From: Croceicoccus sp.
GTDB taxonomy: Bacteria > Pseudomonadota > Alphaproteobacteria > Sphingomonadales > Sphingomonadaceae
DNA: 64,000 nt
Assembly (NCBI GenBank): GCA_002694745.1
Contig: NZMY01000027.1
Coordinates: forward strand, 1-64,000
Direction of reading: 5' to 3'
Numbering within the stretch: the first letter of the stretch is position 1; each line of letters starts with the position of its first letter. Below, piece by piece: positions 8,805 to 16,858 of the stretch. The notes below the pieces were generated by a model. The model searched no databases, was not told the DNA's origin, and saw nothing but the letters and a program-made list of their open reading frames with translations. The position numbers and the translations under genes were made by a program.

Positions 8805-8917
8805 GGGCCAGCGCATCAATAACGAACAGAATTAATGAAGGTCGGCTATCGAGATCGTCGCGAGTTGCCTCGAACGGCGGGAATGGGGTGGGAAGCGGAC
8901 ATCGCGCAGGGGCTAGT

Positions 8918-9199
8918 CTATGCGAGCCGTCGTGAAACAACGAGCGCAGATATGAACGTGACCGGCAGGCTTAGCAAGCCCAGCAACATAAATGCGATCA
9001 GAGCAATTCCGTGCGGATCGTAGTTCCAGAGAGCAACGTAAATAGTCATCAAGAGCAATGGGAAGGTGAATGTTCCAACAAGCATTGCAAGAATGCTACT
9101 GGCTCCGAGCTTTCTAGCTGCAAGCAGCGCGAAGGCAGCCACAAGTGCAGCGAGCGCCAGTGCACATGCGATGAGGGGTATGTCGCCAGTGGTCATCAT
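8918..9199 (-). CDS. Small hypothetical membrane protein
   Basis: A predicted 93-residue protein consisting almost entirely of three hydrophobic helices (about 5-28, 33-57 and 64-88), so it is an inner-membrane protein if real. I recognise no family. It lies in a stretch of visibly lower GC content than the flanks, which suggests acquired DNA. The ATG at 9199 (or the next ATG at 9196) has no clear ribosome binding site. It reads convergently to the LysR gene and in the same direction as the upstream cyclophilin gene, from which it is separated by that gene's terminator, so it would need its own promoter. Confidence 0.5.
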   Translation of the reverse strand: MMTTGDIPLIACALALAALVAAFALLAARKLGASSILAMLVGTFTFPLLLMTIYVALWNYDPHGIALIAFMLLGLLSLPVTFISALVVSRRLA

Positions 9200-9255
9200 C
9201 GAGCGAAGTTACTGCCGCGCCAATTAGTTCGCAATCGGTCGTATCCGGAAAGCAC

Positions 9256-9282
9256 AAAAAAGGGGCACCCAAAGGCGCCCCT
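9256..9282 (-). terminator. Rho-independent terminator of the cyclophilin gene
   Basis: Read on the minus strand, AGGGGCGCC and GGTGCCCCT form a 9-bp stem (one G-T pair) around a 4-base loop, followed immediately by six T residues. It lies 26 bases after the stop of the peptidyl-prolyl isomerase gene. Confidence 0.85.
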
Positions 9283-9308
9283 CTTTCATACACTACTGAC
9301 GGCTCGAA

Positions 9309-9773
9309 TTACGAAACGGTAGCCTTGACGATCTTGCCCGGATTGGCCGGCGGCTCGCCCTTGGGCAGTGCGTCGACGTGGTCCATGCCTTCCTCGACCT
9401 CGCCCCAGACGGTGTACTGGCGGTCGAGGAAGCGGGCATCGTCAAAGCAGATGAAAAACTGCGAATTGGCGCTGTGCGGCGCGGAGGTGCGCGCCATCGA
9501 GCAGACGCCGCGCGTGTGCGGGTGGTCGTTGAACTCGGCCTTCAGGTCGGGCTTGTCCGAACCGCCCATGCCGGTGCCGTTGGGGCAGCCGCCCTGCGCC
9601 ATGAAGCCGGGGATGACGCGGTGAAACTTCACGCCGTCGTAGAAGCCTTCATTGGCCAGTTCCTTGATGCGCTCGACATGGCCGGGGGCAAGGTCGGGGC
9701 GCAGCTTGATCACGACGTCGCCGGTTTCGCCATTGCCGGTGTCGAGCGTGAGGGTGAGTTTATCCTCGGACAT
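9309..9773 (-). CDS. ppiB: Cyclophilin-type peptidyl-prolyl cis-trans isomerase
   Basis: A single-domain cyclophilin of 154 residues that catalyses cis-trans isomerisation of Xaa-Pro bonds. Hallmarks are FHRVIPGFMAQGG (catalytic Arg and Phe), the MARTSAPHSANSQFFI core and a C-terminal TVWGEV strand. There is no signal peptide, so it is the cytoplasmic form. The ATG at 9773 was chosen over the longer in-frame extension because AAAGGAG lies 5 bases upstream and the domain begins there. It is monocistronic with its own terminator. Confidence 0.95.
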   Translation of the reverse strand: MSEDKLTLTLDTGNGETGDVVIKLRPDLAPGHVERIKELANEGFYDGVKFHRVIPGFMAQGGCPNGTGMGGSDKPDLKAEFNDHPHTRGVCSMARTSAPHSANSQFFICFDDARFLDRQYTVWGEVEEGMDHVDALPKGEPPANPGKIVKATVS

Positions 9774-9876
9774 GGAATCTCCTTTGTCGCTCCTGTCGGC
9801 GGAGCGTTTCTGCGGGGTCGCAACCGCATATAGGGTATCGGCGGCATATGTCACGCCTGCGACTGTCCACCTCTGC

Positions 9877-9960
9877 CCACAGCCTATGCCGCCCTGCCCA
9901 CAGGCTTATGCCGCGCTTTCCCACAGCGTGATCCACAGACTCTTCCACAAGCCGTCCACA
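9877..9960. promoter_or_regulatory. Array of six CCACA (DnaA-box-like) motifs upstream of mgtE
   Basis: CCACA occurs in the same orientation at 9877, 9898, 9921, 9933, 9945 and 9956, spaced 21, 23, 12, 12 and 11 bases, roughly whole helical turns. The fourth reads TGATCCACA, one mismatch from the DnaA consensus TTATCCACA. The rest of the 247-base gap between the divergent ppiB and mgtE genes shows no other feature. Binding by DnaA is inferred; see findings. Confidence 0.4.
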
Positions 9961-10020
9961 ATGGGGAAACCCAAGTTTCCCGGTTGATTTCGCGGTGCAG
10001 CATCCTAGACACCGGCACTG

Positions 10021-11496
10021 ATGGACCGCGACGATCTCCACCCCTCCAGAGAGCATGACGCCGAACAGGCGACGCTGGAGGATATCATCGCCGCGGAAGA
10101 GGCCGAGCGGGTCAGCGACGCCGAGGAAGCCCGCGCCGAACGGCTGGACGAGGACGACCGGCTGAAGCCCGAATTCGTCGAGGCGGTGCGCGAGGCGTTG
10201 CAGGACGACGCCGAGACCGACGTCCGCGACCTTGTCGAGCCGCTCCATCCCGCCGACATCGCCGATCTTTTCGAAATCCTGCCGCGCGAGGACCGCCCCG
10301 CCCTCGCCCGCGGCATCGCCGATCTGATGAGCGGCGAAGTCATTTCGGAAATGAACGATTACGTTCGCGACGATCTGCTGGAATCGCTGCCGCCCGACGC
10401 GGTCGCGGGCATTGCCGAACAGCTGGAAACCGACGACGCCGTCGCGCTGATCGAGGATCTGGACGCCAGCGACCAGGCCGCCGTCCTTGCCGAGATGGAG
10501 CCCGAGGACCGCGCCGCCATCGAAAGCGCGCTGTCCTTTCCCGAGGAATCCGCGGGCCGCCTGATGCAGCGCGATCTGGTCGCGGTGCCCGAACATATCA
10601 CCATCGGCGACCTGATCGACTACATGCGCGAGAACGCGGACCTTACCACCGAGTTCTGGGAGGTCTTTGTCGTCGATCCCGCGCATCGGCCGCTGGGCAC
10701 CTGCCAGCTGTCGTGGATCCTGCGCACCCCGCGCAGCGTGCCCATCGCCGACGTGATGAAGCGCGACCAGACGCTGATCCCCGCCGATCTGGATCAGGAA
10801 GAGGTTGCGCTGCGCTTTCAGAAATACGCGCTGATCTCCGCCGCCGTGGTGGACAAGAGCGGCCGCCTGATCGGCCAGATCACCGCCGACGACGTCGCGC
10901 ATATCATTCAGGAAGAGGCGGGCGAGGATACGCTGCTGCTGTCGGGCGCGGGCGAAGGCGACATCAACGAGCCGATCCGCACCTCCTATTCGCAGCGCGT
11001 GCGCTGGCTGATCGCCAATCTGGGCACGGCGCTGGTCGCCTCGCTGATTATCGCGGCGTTCGGCGCGGCGATCGAGCAATTGGTGGCGCTGGCGATCCTG
11101 ATGCCCGTCGTCGCCAGCATCGGCGGCAATGCGGGCACGCAGACCATGGCGGTGTCGGTGCGCGCGCTGGCGATGAACCAGCTGACGCGGTCGAACACCA
11201 GCCGCGTGATCTGGCGCGAGATGCGCGTCGCCCTGCTCAACGGCATCACCGTGGCGGCGCTGATCGGCGCGGCGACGGCGGTGATCTTCACTCCGATGCT
11301 GGGCGGGGTGATCGCGGCGGCGGTGGTGGTCAATATCATCACGGCGGGCATGGCGGGCGTGCTGGTGCCGGTGATCTTCGACCGGCTGGATCAGGACCCT
11401 GCGGTCGCGTCATCGGTGTTCGTGACGATGATCACCGATTCGATGGGGTTTTTCGCCTTCCTCGGCCTTGCCGTCGCGTCGGGTCTGGTCGGCTGA
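10021..11496 (+). CDS. mgtE: Magnesium transporter MgtE
   Basis: An inner-membrane Mg2+ channel/transporter of 491 residues. It has a long acidic N-terminal tail (1-55), the MgtE N domain (about 60-170), a pair of CBS domains (about 175-300) that gate the pore by sensing cytosolic Mg2+, and five transmembrane helices in the last 170 residues. The first pore helix region contains MPVVASIGGNAGTQTM, the conserved ion-conducting motif. The ATG at 10021 follows a gap with DnaA-box-like repeats. DUF1489 follows 39 bases downstream in the same direction. Confidence 0.95.
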   Translation: MDRDDLHPSREHDAEQATLEDIIAAEEAERVSDAEEARAERLDEDDRLKPEFVEAVREALQDDAETDVRDLVEPLHPADIADLFEILPREDRPALARGIADLMSGEVISEMNDYVRDDLLESLPPDAVAGIAEQLETDDAVALIEDLDASDQAAVLAEMEPEDRAAIESALSFPEESAGRLMQRDLVAVPEHITIGDLIDYMRENADLTTEFWEVFVVDPAHRPLGTCQLSWILRTPRSVPIADVMKRDQTLIPADLDQEEVALRFQKYALISAAVVDKSGRLIGQITADDVAHIIQEEAGEDTLLLSGAGEGDINEPIRTSYSQRVRWLIANLGTALVASLIIAAFGAAIEQLVALAILMPVVASIGGNAGTQTMAVSVRALAMNQLTRSNTSRVIWREMRVALLNGITVAALIGAATAVIFTPMLGGVIAAAVVVNIITAGMAGVLVPVIFDRLDQDPAVASSVFVTMITDSMGFFAFLGLAVASGLVG

Positions 11497-11535
11497 ATTC
11501 TTGAGTAGCCGCGCCGGCCCCCTATCTTGGGTTTG

Positions 11536-11928
11536 ATGCCCCTTCACCTGACCAAGATCGCTTTCGGCGCGCAAAGCTATGACGATATCGAGCGCTGGTT
11601 CGCCAATCGCCCGCGCCTGTCGCTGAACACGCGTTATTGCCCGAAGCGGGTGGACGAGCTGGAGGGCGGCTCGCTCTACTGGATCCACGAACATGCGCTG
11701 GTGGCGCGCAGCCCGATCACCGGGTTCGAGCAGCAGGACAATGGCCGCTGGTGGATCCACCTCGCGCCCGAACTGATCCGCGTCCAGACCCGCCCCCGCC
11801 GCGCGCATCAGGGCTGGCGATACCTGAAGGACGAGGACGCGCCCGCCGATCTGGCCGAGGGCGAGGAGCCGGGCGACGTGCTGCCCGGCAGGCTGCTGGG
11901 GCAGTTGACCAAGCTGGGATTAGTGTGA
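11536..11928 (+). CDS. DUF1489 family protein
   Basis: A 130-residue cytoplasmic protein of the alphaproteobacterial family DUF1489, recognised from the start MPLHLTKIAFGA, the motif NTRYCPKR, GGSLYWI and HQGWRYL. The function is unknown. The ATG at 11536 is preferred over an in-frame TTG at 11527 because family members begin MPLHL. It may be co-transcribed with mgtE. Confidence 0.9.
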   Translation: MPLHLTKIAFGAQSYDDIERWFANRPRLSLNTRYCPKRVDELEGGSLYWIHEHALVARSPITGFEQQDNGRWWIHLAPELIRVQTRPRRAHQGWRYLKDEDAPADLAEGEEPGDVLPGRLLGQLTKLGLV

Positions 11929-12022
11929 GGCGGAGGGATTAGGCTGAAGGACGGGAATGTCGTGGTAAGCAGACACGCCGGTTTTCATTACGTGCGACAC
12001 TAGGCCGGTCTTTGCACAATCA

Positions 12023-12259
12023 TCATACTTTAATCCATGCATCTGGTGCTCTGCACAGCAATTGTTTCTCAGCGAGGTCGGCAGTTGCGAATATCCCGCT
12101 CACCACCCGATCCTCCATCCAATAAGGCTGTGAACCGTCGGGGAGCCGGCTGCCATCGTGAACGATCTGAAAAAACCCGTCCTCACGCTTGCGGATAGAA
12201 TATCGTATCTCCCCTTTCGAGGAGACGAATTTCCGGACTGGGTCACCTGCGTAGCTCAC
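12023..12259 (-). CDS. Small hypothetical protein
   Basis: A 78-residue reading frame of mixed, soluble composition that starts with GTG at 12259 (SYAGDPVRKF). It resembles no family I recognise. Its base composition is lower in GC than the neighbours and it stands alone between DUF1489 and nudC on the opposite strand from the former. It may be a real orphan or a remnant of acquired DNA. No good ribosome binding site is visible. Confidence 0.45.
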   Translation of the reverse strand: MSYAGDPVRKFVSSKGEIRYSIRKREDGFFQIVHDGSRLPDGSQPYWMEDRVVSGIFATADLAEKQLLCRAPDAWIKV

Positions 12260-12417
12260 TGAAGATTCATACGATGTAGTCGGCGCGTCCGCTATCCGGA
12301 TTTTCAGTCTGGCAGTCTGACTGGTGGAAAGTGGGCCTTCTCGCGAAGGACTGGTTTCAAAAATCGCGACAGAAGGCTACCGTTTCTCAGCCCATTTCAC
12401 CGCCCCGACGGCCTATC

Positions 12418-12491
12418 CCAGCCAGTCGCACAGCAAGCGCCTGCCAAACCCGCTCTACGCCGCCAGCCGGTCCAGCCAGTCGCGCAGCAAG
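12418..12491 (-). repeat. Duplicated 20-bp segment at the nudC 3' end
   Basis: A 20-base segment encoding part of the NudC C-terminus (12472-12491) recurs with one mismatch at 12418-12437. The offset of 54 bases is a multiple of three, and the second copy lies just beyond the stop codon. This suggests a small tandem duplication with the stop between copies. Confidence 0.55.
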
Positions 12492-13384
12492 TTATAAGCG
12501 ATGGCGTGGCGCGGCGGTGGTTCGAATGTCTTGCCGGGCAGGTTCTCCATCGCAGCGAACACTTCGGCGCGCGTCGCCCAGAATGCATCGGCCAGTTCGG
12601 TGCGGTCGATGGCCAGCGCCGGGTGATCGGTCATGGCATGACATCCGATCATCAGCTGCGAGGGAAACGGCCATGCCTGGCTGAAGCGATAGCGGACCGA
12701 GTGGACCTTCAGCCCCGCTTCTTCCAGCACTTCGCGCTGCACCGCCTGTTCGATGGTCTCCCCCGGCTCGATGAAGCCGGCCAGCGCCGAATACATCCCC
12801 TCCGGCCAGCCCAGCCCGCGGCCCAGCAGGACCAGCCGCTCGCCATCCTTTGTGACATGTTCGACCGTCATGATCGCCACCGGATCGGTGCGCGGAAAAT
12901 GCGAGGCGCGGCACGCGCTGTCGGTGCAGTCGCGCTGCCAGCCGCCCTTGCCCTGCACCGTCATCGACCCGCAGCGCGAGCAGTAACGATGCGTCGCATG
13001 CCAGTTGGCAAGGCTGCGCGCGGCGGAAAATGTCGCGAAATCCTGCGGATTCAGCAGGCCCGCCCTTTGCCACGCCTTGCCGCGCAGTTCGTCGGCGGTA
13101 TGGCTGCGCGGAACCGCGGCGAAACAGGCGCGGTCGCTGTCGAGGCCGAGGAACAGCAGCTCGGCCCCCGACGATGCGTCGTCCAGCATGTCCCACAGGA
13201 GCAATCCCTCGTCCGTGACCACGGGATCGCAGCCTTCCATGCGCAGCACCAGCGCGCGGTCGCCCATCAGCGCCGACAGCGCATCGGGATCGGCGCGTAT
13301 ATGGTCGGCCCGGTCGATCCTCCGCGAACGCCGCCGGTCGCCGTTTCCATCCGTTTCAACCGCGCCCGTCGCACCGTCGATCAT
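12455..13384 (-). CDS. nudC: NAD(+) diphosphatase / NAD-capped RNA hydrolase NudC
   Basis: A Nudix hydrolase of 309 residues that cleaves NAD(H) and removes NAD caps from RNA. It has an N-terminal domain (about 28-125), a zinc ribbon with C135, C138, C153 and C158, and a Nudix domain whose box spans 203-225 (G203, R217, E218, E221, E222). The subfamily signature SQPWPFPxS appears as SQAWPFPSQ (235-243), with Pro replaced by Ala. The ATG at 13384 follows an AAGGGGAA ribosome binding site. The first 27 residues are Arg/Asp-rich and poorly conserved. Confidence 0.94.
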   Translation of the reverse strand: MIDGATGAVETDGNGDRRRSRRIDRADHIRADPDALSALMGDRALVLRMEGCDPVVTDEGLLLWDMLDDASSGAELLFLGLDSDRACFAAVPRSHTADELRGKAWQRAGLLNPQDFATFSAARSLANWHATHRYCSRCGSMTVQGKGGWQRDCTDSACRASHFPRTDPVAIMTVEHVTKDGERLVLLGRGLGWPEGMYSALAGFIEPGETIEQAVQREVLEEAGLKVHSVRYRFSQAWPFPSQLMIGCHAMTDHPALAIDRTELADAFWATRAEVFAAMENLPGKTFEPPPRHAIAYNLLRDWLDRLAA

Positions 13385-13507
13385 GCACGTTCCCCTTGGG
13401 TGAAATCCCTTTGTCGCAAGGGCCTAGACTGCCCGGTGCGTGTTTTGCAAACCCTGCCTGCAAAGACGGCCTGCAAAGCCAGCCCGCAAATGCTGCGCCA
13501 GCTTTCC

Positions 13508-14584
13508 CTACCAATCGGTTTCCTGCATCGCCCTGACTGCATTGGCAAACAATGTCGGCAGCCCCGCCTCGCCCAGCTGCCCGACCGGCCACCATTCGCC
13601 GCCAAGCCCGTCGGCAGCGGAACCCGGTTCATCGCGCAGGGCCAGGACGGTCATGGTCAGCGCCGCATGCGTGAACACATGGCGCACGCACACGCCGGTA
13701 TCGCGCCACTCGCCCCCAAACGGCGGAGACCCGTCACCGTCGCGCCGCGCGGTCCAGCCATCTGCGGGCAATCCGCGCATGCCCGCCAGCATGCCCTTGT
13801 CCGGACGCTGGACCAGCAGCACATGCCCGTCACGCTCGATCCAGAAGGCGGTGCCGGTCCTTTCGGGTCTGGGCTTTTTCGCGGGTTTCACCGGCAGGCT
13901 TGCGGCGATGCCTTCGGCCTGTGCCCGGCAATCGGCGCGCAAGGGGCAGATCAGGCATTTCGGATCGCGCGAGGTGCAGATCGAGGAGCCGAGATCCATC
14001 ATCGCCTGCGCGAAATCGCCTGCCCGTGCGTCGGGGGTTATCGTGCCCGCCGCCGCGCGAATAGCCGGGCGCGACGCGGGCAGCGGCTGGGTTATGGCGA
14101 AGAGGCGGGACATCACCCGCTCGACATTGGCGTCGACCGCCACGGCGCGCTGGCCAAAGGCGATGGCCGCGATGGCCGCTGCCGTATAGGCCCCCACCCC
14201 CGGCAGCGCGCGGAGGCCCTCCTCGCTGTCGGGAAAGCGCCCGCCTGCCGCCGCCACGGCCCGCGCACAGGCGATCAGATTGCGCGCCCGTGCATAGTAA
14301 CCAAGCCCGGCCCATGCGGCGAGAACGTCCGCCTCGGGCGCGGCGGCCAGCGCCTCGACATCGGGCCAGCGCGTGGTGAACGCCTCGAAATAGGGTTTCA
14401 CCGCCGCGACCGTCGTTTGCTGCAGCATGATCTCGGACAGCCAGACGCGATAGGGGTCGGCGGGCCGGTTGCTGCCAGGCGGCACACGCCATGGCAGGCT
14501 GCGCGCATTCGCATCGTACCAACGCAGCAGATCCTGCGCGATCCGCGTTTGGTCAGCCGGTTTATTCTGCGGGGAACTGGTCAC
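13508..14584 (-). CDS. mutY: A/G-specific adenine DNA glycosylase MutY
   Basis: A base-excision repair glycosylase of 358 residues that removes adenine mispaired with 8-oxoguanine. It has the catalytic E51 (SEIMLQQTTV), a helix-hairpin-helix LPGVGAYTAAA leading to D151 (VDANVERV), a 4Fe-4S cluster C203-x6-C210-x2-C213-x5-C219 and a C-terminal Nudix-like 8-oxoG recognition domain (about 240-355). The start is GTG at 14584; the longer in-frame extension runs into the divergent dciA gene and has no family similarity. Confidence 0.95.
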   Translation of the reverse strand: MTSSPQNKPADQTRIAQDLLRWYDANARSLPWRVPPGSNRPADPYRVWLSEIMLQQTTVAAVKPYFEAFTTRWPDVEALAAAPEADVLAAWAGLGYYARARNLIACARAVAAAGGRFPDSEEGLRALPGVGAYTAAAIAAIAFGQRAVAVDANVERVMSRLFAITQPLPASRPAIRAAAGTITPDARAGDFAQAMMDLGSSICTSRDPKCLICPLRADCRAQAEGIAASLPVKPAKKPRPERTGTAFWIERDGHVLLVQRPDKGMLAGMRGLPADGWTARRDGDGSPPFGGEWRDTGVCVRHVFTHAALTMTVLALRDEPGSAADGLGGEWWPVGQLGEAGLPTLFANAVRAMQETDW

Positions 14585-14601
14585 GACAGGGGGCCTATGG
14601 C

Positions 14602-15174
14602 ATGGGCTGGCCGGTAATGGAAAGCGACTCCGACAAGCCTGCGAAGACCCGCGCCAAAAAGCCTGCGAAAGGGCCCAAGGCCTATGAACGCCCGCGCGGC
14701 GGGGCGGCGAAGCCGATCGGTGACCTGATGCCCCAGATCGGCCGCACCGCGTTCCGCCGCTTCGGCTTCGTGCAATCGAGCGTGGTGTCGCGCTGGGCCG
14801 AGATCGTGGGGCCGCACCATGCCCGCGTGTCCGCACCCGAATCGATCCGCTTCCCCCCCGGCGAGAAGGCAGGCGGGACGCTGCATCTGGTGGTGCTCCC
14901 CGCCCACGCACCGCTGATCCAGCATGTCATCCCAGAGGTGATCGAGCGGGTGAACCGCTTCTTCGGCTATAGCGCCGTGTCCAAGGTGAAGATCCGGCAG
15001 GGACAGGTTCAGCCCGCCGCAAGCATCGCGCAGGAAGGAAAGGCCAAGGCGCCGCCCTCGCTCAAGCCGATTCCGATGGAACTTGGCGATTCCCTGCGCG
15101 ATATCGGCGATCCGGAACTGCGCACCGTGCTGGAATCGCTGGCGCGGTCGCTGGGCGGCAAGGGTGAGGCGTGA
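14602..15174 (+). CDS. dciA: DUF721/DciA-type replicative helicase loader
   Basis: A 190-residue protein with a basic, disordered N-terminus (1-35), a DUF721 domain (about 40-145) and a variable C-terminal tail. DciA proteins load or regulate the DnaB helicase in bacteria lacking DnaC, which includes alphaproteobacteria. It is divergent from mutY with only 17 bases between the starts. Its TGA overlaps the ATG of the following DsbA-like gene. ATG 14617 is an alternative start. Assignment rests on the domain and lineage. Confidence 0.85.
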   Translation: MGWPVMESDSDKPAKTRAKKPAKGPKAYERPRGGAAKPIGDLMPQIGRTAFRRFGFVQSSVVSRWAEIVGPHHARVSAPESIRFPPGEKAGGTLHLVVLPAHAPLIQHVIPEVIERVNRFFGYSAVSKVKIRQGQVQPAASIAQEGKAKAPPSLKPIPMELGDSLRDIGDPELRTVLESLARSLGGKGEA

Positions 15175-15908
15175 TGACGAAAGAAGGTTTGGGGATGGCT
15201 TCGAGGATGATCGGGATGCGCGGCAAGTCAGGCTTTCGCATGATGGCGACCGCGCTGGCGGCGGCATGCGCGATGGCCGCGCTGCCCGGCAATGCCGCGG
15301 GACCGCAGGGCGTCACGCGCATCGACACGGGCGTCCACCGCATCGGCAAGGCCGAGGCACCGCTGACCCTGACCGAATATGTCAGCTATACCTGCCCGCA
15401 TTGCGCGCATTTCGAACATGAGGCGGGCAAGGAGCTAATCGTCGCCTATGCCGCCACCGGCAAGGCGTCGGTGGTGGTGCGCAACATGGTGCGCGATCCG
15501 GCGGATCTGGCCGCCGCTCTGCTCACCAATTGCGGCGGGGACGACCGCTTCATCGCCAACCATGGCGCGGTGATGGGCGCGCAGGACGAGTGGCTGGGCA
15601 GACTGCGCGCGGCGACGCCGGCGCAGCGCGCCCGTTATGAAACCGGCAGTTTCGGATCGCGCATGCAGGCGCTGGCACGCGATGCGGGGCTGTACGACAT
15701 CATGGTAAGGCGCGGCTATGAAAAGGCGCAGCTCGACCGCTGCCTTGCCGACGAGGCGAAGGCGCGGCAGCTGTCTGCCAATGCCGCTTCCTACCGCGCA
15801 CAGGGGGTTTCGGGCACGCCCAGCTTTGCCATCGGCGATGTGCTGCTGGCAGGGACGCATGACTGGGCATCGCTGAAACCGCAGTTGGATGCGCGCATCG
15901 ACCGCTGA
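15174..15908 (+). CDS. Periplasmic DsbA-like thiol:disulfide oxidoreductase
   Basis: A 244-residue thioredoxin-fold protein (Thioredoxin_4/DsbA type). It has a positively charged N-terminus, a signal-peptide-like hydrophobic segment (about 22-42), the redox motif C74-P-H-C77 and a cis-Pro loop GTPSF near the C-terminus. It is predicted to act in the periplasm as a disulfide oxidoreductase. The ATG at 15174 overlaps the dciA stop (TGATG). It is followed by a second DsbA-like lipoprotein gene. No DsbB or ScsB partner is encoded in the window, so its electron acceptor is unknown. Confidence 0.88.
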   Translation: MTKEGLGMASRMIGMRGKSGFRMMATALAAACAMAALPGNAAGPQGVTRIDTGVHRIGKAEAPLTLTEYVSYTCPHCAHFEHEAGKELIVAYAATGKASVVVRNMVRDPADLAAALLTNCGGDDRFIANHGAVMGAQDEWLGRLRAATPAQRARYETGSFGSRMQALARDAGLYDIMVRRGYEKAQLDRCLADEAKARQLSANAASYRAQGVSGTPSFAIGDVLLAGTHDWASLKPQLDARIDR

Positions 15909-16083
15909 TTCGCGGCCTCTGACAGGCATTCGGCGGCGTTTCGATCCCTCTTTGCGCGTGAAAACCGTGCGAAACGCTTGGATCGGGTGCGGTGCTTGTG
16001 CAAAACCCGGCTGGCAAGCCGTACCCCTGCTTTCACTTGGCGCATGGCCTGCGCTAGATTTTCTTCAGATTGGAAAGACCCCG

Positions 16084-16830
16084 ATGACGACAGCCTTTTC
16101 CCGACCGCTTCTGGCCCTGGCGCTGGCACCGCTTGCCGCGCTGGCCGCGTGCAATTCCGCCGATGAAGCGGCGACCGGATCTGTCGAAAGCGAACCGGTC
16201 GAGGCCGTCGCCGCACCCGAAGGGCAGAGCTGGTCGCAGATCGTGACGCAGACCGAGCAGGGCGGTTATCTGATGGGCAACCCGGACGCCCCAATCAAGC
16301 TGGTCGAATATGGCGCGCTGTCCTGTTCGCATTGCGCGGATTTCGCGGAAAACGCGGGTCCGGAACTACGCAGCGAGTATATCGACAGCGGGCGCGTCAG
16401 CTTTGAAACGCGCCTGGTGGTGCTGAACGCGATGGACGTTCCCGCTGGGCTGCTGGTGCAATGCTCCGCGCCCGAGGCGACGGTGGCGCTGGCCGACCAG
16501 TTCTGGGCCAACCAGGCTTCGTTCTTCGAGAACGCGCAGCAAGCGGGCGACGGCGCGTTCCAGCAGGCGTCGAGCCTGCCGCCCGAACAGCGTCTTGTCG
16601 CGATGGCCGAATTGTTCGGCATGGTCGATTTCTTCGCCTCGCGAGGCATTTCGCGCGATCAGGCGAACGCCTGCCTGACCGATCTGGATGCGGCGCAGGA
16701 ATTCGTCGATAATTCGAACTCCTACGAAGTGACCTCCACCCCGACGCTGGAAATCAACGGCACGCGTCTGACCAGCGCGCCCACGTGGGAAGAGCTGGAG
16801 CCCGCCCTGCAGCGCGCGGGCGCCCGGTAA
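16084..16830 (+). CDS. DsbA-like lipoprotein (thioredoxin domain)
   Basis: A 248-residue protein related to the preceding gene but with a lipoprotein signal (lipobox LAAC, C23), an acidic Ala/Glu linker and a thioredoxin fold with redox motif C81-S-H-C84. STPTLEING supplies the cis-Pro. Two further Cys residues lie in VQCSAP and NACLTD. It is predicted to be membrane-anchored in the periplasm, with thiol-disulfide exchange activity. A ribosome binding site GGAAAG precedes the ATG at 16084. The 175-base gap before it holds no other gene. smc follows after 28 bases. Confidence 0.88.
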   Translation: MTTAFSRPLLALALAPLAALAACNSADEAATGSVESEPVEAVAAPEGQSWSQIVTQTEQGGYLMGNPDAPIKLVEYGALSCSHCADFAENAGPELRSEYIDSGRVSFETRLVVLNAMDVPAGLLVQCSAPEATVALADQFWANQASFFENAQQAGDGAFQQASSLPPEQRLVAMAELFGMVDFFASRGISRDQANACLTDLDAAQEFVDNSNSYEVTSTPTLEINGTRLTSAPTWEELEPALQRAGAR

Positions 16831-16858
16831 TGGCGCCCGGCGGCGTCACTGTCTGCTG

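Noticed and set aside
12506-14617. 703-codon plus-strand frame across nudC and mutY
   Set aside because: It runs antisense to both genes, which carry all their catalytic motifs; composition is typical of a shadow frame.
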